Assembly: GCA_946617625.1 (NCBI GenBank)
Contig: CAMOKF010000001.1
Span: forward strand, 86,064 to 136,057
Direction: 5' to 3'
Origin: an uncultured Bacillota bacterium
GTDB lineage: Bacteria > Bacillota_I > Bacilli_A > RF39 > UBA660
DNA length: 49,994 bases
The translations under genes were made by a program, and so were the position numbers. The notes below the pieces were generated by a model. The model had not been told where the DNA came from and made no database searches. It saw nothing but the letters and a program-made list of their open reading frames with translations. This document shows positions 35,195 through 42,102 of this stretch, one piece after another. Within the stretch, counting starts at the first letter, position 1; every line of letters starts with the position of its first letter.

Positions 35195-38135
35195 CCCATC
35201 ATTTTAATGATGTTGCTAATATTTTCATATTAGATTAGACTATATCTTCATCTACGAGAGATGTTTCCCATTTCGAAGTATTATGTAATACCCCTACGTC
35301 ATAATGACTAGTCGTTGAACTTTCTCCATTTAAATTAAGGAGCTTAGCTGCTGATTATCGATTACTATATATCCTTAGGATTTAACCTTAGATTATTGTC
35401 TTATCTTTTTTCTACTTTCGTAACATTCACGCTTATCTTTTCAGATTACGTTGTAGTGTAAGACACTTTACGATTTTCCAGCAATTAGAGAAATTTATTT
35501 TTGTACCTGTCACCAGATACCGGAGCTGGTCAAGATTTATGCAACCTTAGTTAACTCCTTCTCAAGCTCGTAAGCTGCGTCAAAAGCATAAACAGCTTTC
35601 ATCTTTCTGCTCTGTGCTTGTACTGGTAGTGAAGTAATCTTCAAGTTTACTTCTGGAACATTGTTAATTGGAACATCTTCATTGTTATATGTATATGAAG
35701 CTGTAACATCCTGTGTAGGAGCATTAGTTAAAGTGATTGCAAGTGTACCAGTTGCATAATCAATAGTACCAGTAACACCTGTACCTGTAATGTTTCCAGC
35801 ACCATCATCAGTAATAATTGTACCATCTACATTAACTCCAAATGTACCAGGAATAATTGGTGTCCAACTTGCTGTAGCTGAAATAGATGTTGTTCCTGCT
35901 GCCGCAATCATCTCACCATCAATAGCTGATGTTGAGTAATTAGGGTCAGCAACACCCATATTCAAGCTTGATGCAAACATATCACCAGCTTTAGTTTTAC
36001 CCTTATTGCTACCATAATCATATTGAATATAATTAATCATACCAACCAAGTGTGTTACATATAAACCGTTTCCGTTTATATTCTATATGTCACCATATAG
36101 TTCAGACTATATCACGTTCTTAATTACTATTACCATAATTAAGAACCCTAGCTTTTCGAGTTCACTTGAACCCTACTCTACTCCCTTCTTCTTATAGAGA
36201 TTTCTTCTATAATATGGTTTCGATAGTCGTTGCACTACTTAATATTTTATGTAAATCTTCAATAGAAAATAAAAAATAAAATTCATATCCTGCTTTTTCA
36301 CAAGCTTTTTTCTTAATTTGATTTACTTCATCTTCCCAATAACAATATGGTTTAATTTCTAAAATAATATCATCTTGTAATAAAATATCTGGTAAATAAC
36401 TATGTATTACATTATTATAATTATAATTAATTGTAATACACTCATAATCAAAATTTGAGGTATATTTAGAAAGTTCACTTATAATGTTTGCCTCAACTTG
36501 ACTTCGAGTAGTTATGTTTCTACCATTCGGTAATGTTAAATTAACTCTATTTCCAATTTTTCCATATCTAGCAAGTGAATTAGTATATTCTGGATTTTCG
36601 TGTCTTTTTAACATCATTTCACGAACAACTTTTTTATGTTTTTCTGATTTATTGTATTCAGTTATCTTCTTACTAATTTTATCTAGTTGCTCTAACCTTT
36701 TAGCACAAGTGCTATTATTCCAGTTTTTCCAATTATTTTTAGCGGCATTTAATTTTTTATTTGATGGATTATGATTAGCATAATCAACTTTAGCCCTAAA
36801 TGTAGGGTCATTATTATTGTTAATCATAATTCTTTGACGTTGTTCTAATTGTTTACCGCTAATATTAGGAATATCAGGATATTTATTATGAAATTCATCC
36901 CAAGATAATTTATGTGTTTTGCCTAAATGTGACTTCATTCTTTGAACTTTTTTATCACATATAGGACATTCAATGTATTCATAATACTTATCTTTTCTAA
37001 CTTCTTTCATATAAACATCCTTTATTAAATAGCTCAGGATTGTCTTAATTTATTAAGAGTTCCCCTGAATTAACTAGGTTATTCGAGTTAGATTACTCTA
37101 ACAAGTCGCTATGGATTTTAAACGATTATCGATTGGTTGTACCGAACAAATATCATAAGCAATCAAGTTAGGTACAACAGCATTTACAATATCAAGAGCC
37201 GTTTACGTTGCGAATAAATCGTTTCCATTTATTCTCTATATATTTCTATATAGACCTGACTATATCATATTCCTTATTTATAATATAAGGAATCCTTGCA
37301 CTTCCATTTAAAGGATTTACATTAAGTTAATGTCACTTAATTACCTACCACTTGGCTGTACTCTACTCATTTACTCCTCGATTTCTTTTATCGAGTACAC
37401 TTTCGATAGTCGATGAACTTATTATACTTTTCTTATGAAGTTTTCCAAAATACCATCCAATATAATTATAAAGTTCAAATACTTTGGGGTGTTTACTTAT
37501 ATGTCCGTTAGTAATCCAAATTCTATTTTTGGCGGCATTTTTAATTTTCTTTACCATATTTTTTAAATGCTTTTTTAATAAGTTTACCAGAACCTTTATA
37601 TCTTTCATCAAATTTAGATGACTTATGTTGTCCTACATATTTCTTTTTATTAATAAGGTTTGTTGTTAAATAAATATATCCATACATAAATAAATTTCTC
37701 CTATAAATTTATATATATTAAATAGTGGTAATCCTAAAAATAGGAGTTTTAGGAAATGAGAGCTACTCACTGTCCCACTAATTAATTTTAATAATTAATT
37801 AGTATAATAAGCTGCTGATTGTCCATTGTTACATCCTTAAAATTTTCACACTTTGGTATTTAAGGCTTTAGGAGTTTCCAGCAATTCACAAGGTTTGTCA
37901 TAACATATTACTATGCTACGGATACTCCACAAGAATATCTCTTATATTGACCGATGCCAGCAGGCTGTGTTGATTCTGTCATCTTAATTCTATGATGAGT
38001 ATTCTCTAGACATACTGCCAAAGCAACGGCTTTTTCTGTTCCTAGTTTTTTACCTAGAACAGATTCAGTCATTTTAATTCTCTTATCCCACTTTCTTAGT
38101 AGGCGAGCATTTTTAGCACTAATTTTATCTGCCAT
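34634..38135 (-). CDS. Major capsid protein, gp23-like, interrupted by group I introns (joined exons)
   Basis: The capsid reading is join of 38135-37932 (68 codons), 37199-37122 (26), 36064-35543 (174) and 35194-34637 (186), giving about 454 residues, or a similar length if exon 5 is used. The spliced protein reads through IGQYKRYS|ALDIVNAVVPNL, ICSVQPIDNR|LYVTHLVG and KELTKV|QDIDSLLA, which is continuous gp23-like sequence. Residues around 115-225 form an inserted beta domain. Exon 1 is a likely propeptide with two copies of RIKMTES spaced 30 residues apart, compatible with prohead protease cleavage. It assembles the head shell. The gene follows the protease-scaffold gene, as in T4. Splice positions for introns 1 and 3 are supported by P1 or P10 pairing; intron 2 is ambiguous by a few bases. 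Confidence 0.85.
35195..35542 (-). ncRNA. Group I intron 3 in capsid gene (no ORF)
   Basis: This 348-base intron carries all core elements on the minus strand: AATTGCTGGAAAA (P4), AATCAGCAGC (Q), GTTCAACGACTAGTC (R) and AAGATATAGTC (S). The 5' exon ends GGTT, and GACC just inside the intron forms P1 with U-G at the splice site. AUCUU next to it pairs with AAGAU at the start of exon 4 (P10), which fixes the junction as V|QDID. It has no endonuclease gene. It is related to intron 4. Confidence 0.85.
35543..36064 (-). CDS. Major capsid protein exon 3
   Basis: 174 codons, from LYVTHLVGMINYIQYDYGSN to ELEKELTKV. Near the start MINYIQYDYGSNKGKTKAGD is gp23-like. The middle (about 45-125) is a Thr/Gly/Ala-rich beta insertion, ASWTPIIPGTFGVNVDGT to ASYTYNNEDVP, as found in capsid insertion domains. 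The end, VPEVNLKITSLPVQAQSRKM, then KAVYAFDAAYELEKEL, is the conserved hinge before the long C-terminal part. Unspliced reading would end at TAA two codons into intron 3. Confidence 0.85.
36065..37121 (-). ncRNA. Group I intron 2 in capsid gene
   Basis: The 1057-base intron has AATTCAGGGGAA (P4), CAATCCTGAGC (Q) before the endonuclease gene, and GTGCAACGACTATCG (R) and GTGATATAGTC (S) after it. The gene therefore lies in the P6 loop. The exon boundary is ambiguous because TTTA occurs at both junctions; all options give DNR|LYV. The endonuclease C-terminus (ATTIETIL) overlaps the R element. Confidence 0.82.
36207..37010 (-). CDS. Intron 2 homing endonuclease, zinc finger plus PD-(D/E)XK
   Basis: This 267-residue protein has a finger at its start (Cys15, Cys18, His28, His33; ECPICDKKVQRMKSHLGKTH) followed by LSWDEFHNKYP. 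The C-terminal half has TTRSQVEANIISEL (Glu173), SYLPDIL (Asp208), ILEIKPY (Glu218, Lys220) and KKACEKAGYEFYFLF, a PD-(D/E)XK nuclease layout like that of the intron 4 endonuclease. The middle is basic and probably wraps DNA. Start MKEVRKDKYY follows AAAGGATG. The gene appears intact, so intron 2 is probably still mobile. Its last codons are read from the intron's catalytic core. Confidence 0.8.
   Translation of the reverse strand: MKEVRKDKYYEYIECPICDKKVQRMKSHLGKTHKLSWDEFHNKYPDIPNISGKQLEQRQRIMINNNNDPTFRAKVDYANHNPSNKKLNAAKNNWKNWNNSTCAKRLEQLDKISKKITEYNKSEKHKKVVREMMLKRHENPEYTNSLARYGKIGNRVNLTLPNGRNITTRSQVEANIISELSKYTSNFDYECITINYNYNNVIHSYLPDILLQDDIILEIKPYCYWEDEVNQIKKKACEKAGYEFYFLFSIEDLHKILSSATTIETIL
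37122..37199 (-). CDS. Major capsid protein exon 2 (26 codons)
   Basis: This mini-exon encodes ALDIVNAVVPNLIAYDICSV and then QPIDNR, a nearly invariant stretch of gp23-like capsid proteins. It is flanked by intron 1 (3' end AAACG|GCTCTT) and intron 2. It can only be expressed by splicing, because neither flank is open. A homing element on each side of a 78-base conserved core shows that this short region is a repeated target. Confidence 0.85.
37200..37931 (-). ncRNA. Group I intron 1 in capsid gene
   Basis: This 732-base intron begins after GATATTCT. P1 pairs GAUAUUCU of exon 1 with GGAGUAUC inside the intron, all eight positions, with the U-G at the splice site. The core elements are AATTGCTGGAAAC (P4), CAATCAGCAGC (Q), GTTCATCGACTATCG (R) and ATGATATAGTC (S). 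A decayed endonuclease gene lies between Q and R, in the P6 loop. The joined exons give YKRYS|ALDIV. Confidence 0.85.
37363..37687 (-). pseudogene. Decayed GIY-YIG homing endonuclease in intron 1
   Basis: The first part, ATG at 37687 to TAA at 37541, encodes 48 residues starting MYGYIYLTTNLINKKKYVGQ and ending KKAFKKYGKEN. This is the start of a GIY-YIG domain. The second part, in another frame and read to TAG at 37363, has KNRIWITNGHISKHPKVFEL and IGWYFGKLHKK, a NUMOD-like DNA-binding module. The catalytic Arg/Glu segments between them are missing. The gene is broken by an internal deletion and a frame change, so it is very likely inactive. Confidence 0.75.
37932..38135 (-). CDS. Major capsid protein exon 1 with propeptide
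   Basis: 68 codons, MADKISAKNARLLRKWDKRI to IGQYKRYS. RIKMTES occurs at residues 19-25 and 49-55, with a helical LGTEKAVALAVCLENT between. Prohead proteases of the gp21 type cleave after (I/L)-x-E-like motifs, so one of these may be the maturation site; the second would leave STQPAGIGQYKRYS as the mature start. The start has AAAGGAG six bases before ATG. Without splicing the frame stops six codons into intron 1. Confidence 0.85.
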
Positions 38136-38155
38136 AACTCTATTTCTCCTTTGTA

Positions 38156-39787
38156 TTATTTATTATTATTGTTTGATACAGATTCTAGAATTGACATTGT
38201 TTGTACATCTTCTTCAGATGCTTCATTTCTTCCTAGAATTTGTATCTCTCTCGCACCAGTCATTGAAATTGGAATATTACTTAGTCTTGTTTCCTTATCT
38301 AAGGCTTCATTGACTACTTTATCAATTTCTTGTACTGATGGGTTCTTAGATACATTATTTCTAATGTATTGTTCAGATATTCCTGAAACTGAAGCTCTTA
38401 CCTTAATATAACCATTTAATAAGTCATTACATTTATTATGTAGTTTCTTATTCTCTGATAATACTTTTGATTGAGAATCTTTAACATTGTTAAACTGTTC
38501 AGTCATATCTGATAAGTTTTCTGAAAGTTGTTTATTCTCTGCTTTTAGATTATGTAATGAAGTTTCGTTTAACTTATGAGATTCTGTTAAAGACTCTTGC
38601 AACTTACTTAATTTACTAGAATTAGATTCTTGTAGTTTTTGAATATGATTATGTAAATCTTTATTCTTACTTTCTAATTGTCTGTTTTGACTTCTTAACT
38701 GTTTAGTCTGACTAGACAACTTATCATTATCTTCTAGTAAAGTATCAATTCTTTCAGATAATTTATCATTATCTTCTAAAACTGATTGAAATTGAGATTT
38801 AGCATTATCTCTCTGTTTAACTAATTCATTACATTCATTAGCAACTTCTGTTAAATAACTTTCATACTCTGCGATTTTATCATCGCTCTCTTTAATATGA
38901 TTTCTCATATTATGTGAATTAGACTTCATACTCTTAATAAGATTAGACATTTCTGTAATCCGAATATTTTTCGCAGATACTTGATTTTCTAATTTCTTAT
39001 TAGTATCTTCTAATTCTTGAGTCTTATTTATCGACTCCTCCAAGTCTTTTGCAACTTCTGATGAGATATTATCTCCACTCTGTAAGTTGTTTAATTTATT
39101 ATTTATTGATTCTAATAATGAATCATTACTTGGCATCGCTTTTTCAACTACACTCTTAATTGAGTTAAGTTCTGAAACTGTATTTGCATTATCAATTTCA
39201 ACTTCTACAGATTCTGATAATTTCTTATATTCTTTTGACTCTACAACATCTGGTCTAGCAGATTTAACTGCAGGCATAATTACAACATCAAAACAAATAA
39301 ATACATAAGTATCAGGGTCAATCTCTGTTTCACCTTGAGCGTTTGTAATTTCTTCACCAGAACCTCTAGAAGATACTCCTAACTGTGAACCATAATCTAA
39401 TAGTTCTTTTACTATTCTTCCATTAGGTGTATCTAAAATATCAAATGAACACCATACAATTCCTTCGTTTTCTCTAATCTGAAATTCTCTTAAACATACT
39501 GCAATTTCTTTAATTGAAGTTTCTAGTCTTTCTTCTGGGTGGTCAGCCTCACCAAATATTGTATGTGTAGCCATTCCTTCTTTGAAATCATCTGACTGTT
39601 CAACTTTCTTCCACAACTCTAAACTATATTTTCTACCATTTCTAGTAGGATTAATTAGGTCTGCCGCAGGTCCTTCAAGTCTTCCTATATATTTTTTACC
39701 ATCATCTGTAACTCCACTCTCTTTAATATATTTAAGTGGATTAGCTGATGTTTTTAATTGTTCAATAAGAATTTTTTTATTAGTCAT
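38156..39787 (-). CDS. Prohead protease fused to coiled-coil scaffold (gp21-gp22-like)
   Basis: The first 190 residues are a gp21-like prohead protease: KKYIGRLEGPAADLINPTRN, GEADHPEE with His83, VVWC/VWCSFDILDTPNGRI and LGVSSRGSGE with the likely nucleophile Ser139 or Ser140. The rest, about 200-480, is a long coiled coil with heptad-like runs (ELEDTNKKLENQ, KLSERIDTLLEDNDKL and so on), as in scaffold proteins. A short C-terminus, YIRNNVSKNPSVQEIDKVVN, follows. In T4 the two functions are separate genes 21 and 22; here one chain has both. It builds and then digests the prohead core before packaging. The next gene is the capsid gene. Confidence 0.85.
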   Translation of the reverse strand: MTNKKILIEQLKTSANPLKYIKESGVTDDGKKYIGRLEGPAADLINPTRNGRKYSLELWKKVEQSDDFKEGMATHTIFGEADHPEERLETSIKEIAVCLREFQIRENEGIVWCSFDILDTPNGRIVKELLDYGSQLGVSSRGSGEEITNAQGETEIDPDTYVFICFDVVIMPAVKSARPDVVESKEYKKLSESVEVEIDNANTVSELNSIKSVVEKAMPSNDSLLESINNKLNNLQSGDNISSEVAKDLEESINKTQELEDTNKKLENQVSAKNIRITEMSNLIKSMKSNSHNMRNHIKESDDKIAEYESYLTEVANECNELVKQRDNAKSQFQSVLEDNDKLSERIDTLLEDNDKLSSQTKQLRSQNRQLESKNKDLHNHIQKLQESNSSKLSKLQESLTESHKLNETSLHNLKAENKQLSENLSDMTEQFNNVKDSQSKVLSENKKLHNKCNDLLNGYIKVRASVSGISEQYIRNNVSKNPSVQEIDKVVNEALDKETRLSNIPISMTGAREIQILGRNEASEEDVQTMSILESVSNNNNK

Positions 39788-39811
39788 CTTTGAACACCTT
39801 TCAAAATAAAA

Positions 39812-40255
39812 TTACTCAAAATAAATTGATATTGCTGTAGTCGCATCTACTTCATCATTGTATCCTTGAGATACTCTAATTTTTTGTCCGGCTTTATTCT
39901 TTAATACAATTCCAGCTGAACCGTTTGTAACATATGTAGAACCGGTATTACTTCTAACAGTATCGGTAAAACCAGCATCTTCTAATTTGTTATATATAGA
40001 CTTAAAGTTTTTATCGAACTCAATAGGTTGTTTACAACTGTCATCTTTACAAACAACTAATCTAGTATCATCATTTCTTATTTGTAAATCAGATGATATT
40101 GTACCTCTTAAAAGTGACTCAATATCATTTATATCAAGTTTTTCTTGAGTATCATCACTAGAAGATTTAGTATCTTTATTCTTTTTCTTCTTGCCAAAAA
40201 GTTCTAGTTGTCTTTTTCTACTCTCTGTTATAATATCTTCAAATTTCTTTTGCAT
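39812..40255 (-). CDS. Small prohead-region protein, unknown function
   Basis: A 147-residue protein starting MQKKFEDIITESRKRQLELF, followed by a lysine-rich stretch and a small C-terminal domain with LEDAGFTDTVRSNTGSTYVT and KIRVSQGYND. The N-terminal DIITESRK contains a possible (I/L)-x-E prohead cleavage site. The position between portal and protease is that of T4 prohead core genes 67 and 68, but no similarity is clear. Confidence 0.6.
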   Translation of the reverse strand: MQKKFEDIITESRKRQLELFGKKKKNKDTKSSSDDTQEKLDINDIESLLRGTISSDLQIRNDDTRLVVCKDDSCKQPIEFDKNFKSIYNKLEDAGFTDTVRSNTGSTYVTNGSAGIVLKNKAGQKIRVSQGYNDEVDATTAISIYFE

Positions 40256-40269
40256 AATTATTCTCCTTA

Positions 40270-40521
40270 TTATTCTGTCTGATTAAGAATATCTCTTATC
40301 ATTGATATTTCACTACTAGCTGTAATGTCTGCTTTCTTTTCTGCACCATTTTCAAAAGATAAGATAGCATATTCACCACTATCTGATTTAACATACTCTA
40401 TACTTTCTAAACCTGAATAGTGTCTAGTATTTTGTAATAAAGTACATAAATCATTTAAAAACTTTGGCTTATCTTCTTTATATTCTTCCTCTTTTAAAAT
40501 TATCGATTCAAATACATTCAT
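40270..40521 (-). CDS. Small prohead-region protein, 83 residues
   Basis: Starts MNVFESIILKEEEYKEDKPK; the rest includes LESIEYVKSDSGEYAILSFE and a C-terminal helix. It has a good ribosome binding site (AAGGAGATAT before ATG). No family recognised. It may be a head-core component, since it is in the portal-to-protease interval. Confidence 0.55.
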   Translation of the reverse strand: MNVFESIILKEEEYKEDKPKFLNDLCTLLQNTRHYSGLESIEYVKSDSGEYAILSFENGAEKKADITASSEISMIRDILNQTE

Positions 40522-40522
40522 C

Positions 40523-40960
40523 TTAATATATCTCCTTAATCTTGTTTCTAATATTATTTGAAACTTCTAATAATTTATCTATATTTCCTGTTGAATAACT
40601 ATTTATAGCATCTAATATCTCTTCTGTCATCATTGTCTTATAATAATCTTGTTTAATATCTTCATCTATATTCTTAAGTCCTATCATTGTTTGTGTTAAT
40701 AATGATGAAAGAGCAATAGCTTTATCTTCAACATTTAGATTTTCATTAACTAAATTTTTATATAATGGATTCTTATGTCTTTTACTATGGATATGTTCTA
40801 GTGTTGTTATCTGTTGTTGTGGATAATATTCATTAATAAATTTAACTACACTTAATGGTACTTCTTCTTTACCCGCAATTTTCTTAACCTGTTCTGTTAT
40901 ATCTATATCTTTTGTCTTTTTAATTTCTAATAAGTAATGATAACATTTAAACTTATCCAT
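40523..40960 (-). CDS. Prohead-region helical protein, unknown function
   Basis: A 145-residue, mostly helical protein starting MDKFKCYHYLLEIKKTKDID, with HIHSKRHKNPLYKNLVNENL and ALSSLLTQTMIGLKNIDEDI. It is separated from the next gene by one base and has a GGGGAG ribosome binding site. I see no recognised domain. Confidence 0.58.
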   Translation of the reverse strand: MDKFKCYHYLLEIKKTKDIDITEQVKKIAGKEEVPLSVVKFINEYYPQQQITTLEHIHSKRHKNPLYKNLVNENLNVEDKAIALSSLLTQTMIGLKNIDEDIKQDYYKTMMTEEILDAINSYSTGNIDKLLEVSNNIRNKIKEIY

Positions 40961-40989
40961 TTATATAAATCTCCCCTCAAGATTAATTT

Positions 40990-42102
40990 TTAATATTCAT
41001 CATCGTATTCATCTTCATCCCAGTAATCATCATATTCATCTTCTTCTGGTGAATCGTCAAATTCAAAAGGACCATTTTCTGAATACACACTACCTTTTTT
41101 AGGTTCTTGTTCAAGTTCTTTTAATTTTTCTTCTGTAAAACAAGTATCACAAAGTTTCTTTAATAATTGTTCATATTCATCTTGTGTATAAATAGTTTTA
41201 ATTTCATCTAAAATTGATTTTGATTCTGGAATATATTTATATAACCAATTTGCATAAGATGATAGGTCATTTGCCCAACCATCTAAACCATATGTATTGT
41301 CAAAAACATCTCCATCATTATACCATTTATAAATAAGTTTAGATGTTGCTGTTGCTAGTTGAGTTGCCATATTATCACCTTCTCCTGAAGCTGGTAAATA
41401 TTTATCATCTAACTTCTCAAACTTATTGAAATAAGACCAATCAACTCCACCTTTATCTTCTCCACCATTATAACCATTTTCTTCAGGTTCAGAAGCTTTA
41501 TTTTCACTCTCTGATGAATTTTCTACATCCTTATTATTACATCTATCAATCATATCCATACTAACTGCTAAAAGATGATTATAATCAGAAGATTTAGCAT
41601 CATCTAAATAACTATTGATTTCTTCTTGTGAAAATCCTTGTTCTTTCATAGCTTTTTGAACATAACCCATAATTGAGTATGCATTACCATCAATACCTAC
41701 AAGGTCGTATTCTTTTGCTTCTTTGATAGATTCTGTTAACCTTGTATCTATATAAGCTATAGATATTCCAGGTTCTTCCATTTCAAAATAAGCGTCTTTA
41801 TCATATTTTTGAATAACGGGATTTAAATATTCATTAATTACTTTTTCAAATTCTTCATAATACATTTCCGATGAAAAAGTAACTCTTGTTCTTTTACCAT
41901 CATCTTTTACAGAAACATCTGCTAAATAAACATATTGGAGTTCTGATTCTAAATCAAAATCTTCAACACCCTTATTTATATCTATTACGTATTGTTTAAA
42001 AGCATCTTCTAACTCTTTTTGTAAAACTGATTTAGATTTAGTAGATTCTTTAATCTGTTGAGTTCTATCAATTATGTTTTCTATTAAGTTTTTAGTATTC
42101 AT
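40990..42102 (-). CDS. Unknown acidic protein downstream of portal
   Basis: This 370-residue protein begins MNTKNLIENIIDRTQQIKES, possibly a head-targeting or cleavable start with QIKES. Residues 130-200 contain a helical region with GNAYSIMGYVQKAMKEQGFS and EEINSYLDDAKSSDYNHLLA. Residues about 230-330 form another domain. The C-terminus is a highly acidic tail (PEEDEYDDYWDEDEYDDEY). Its start overlaps the portal stop by one base, so translation is probably coupled. I cannot name the function; an internal prohead protein is possible. Confidence 0.6.
   Translation of the reverse strand: MNTKNLIENIIDRTQQIKESTKSKSVLQKELEDAFKQYVIDINKGVEDFDLESELQYVYLADVSVKDDGKRTRVTFSSEMYYEEFEKVINEYLNPVIQKYDKDAYFEMEEPGISIAYIDTRLTESIKEAKEYDLVGIDGNAYSIMGYVQKAMKEQGFSQEEINSYLDDAKSSDYNHLLAVSMDMIDRCNNKDVENSSESENKASEPEENGYNGGEDKGGVDWSYFNKFEKLDDKYLPASGEGDNMATQLATATSKLIYKWYNDGDVFDNTYGLDGWANDLSSYANWLYKYIPESKSILDEIKTIYTQDEYEQLLKKLCDTCFTEEKLKELEQEPKKGSVYSENGPFEFDDSPEEDEYDDYWDEDEYDDEY

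Noticed and set aside
37541-37687. Intact small GIY-YIG protein in intron 1
   Set aside because: It stops after 48 residues, before the catalytic residues of the family, and the DNA-binding end continues in another frame.
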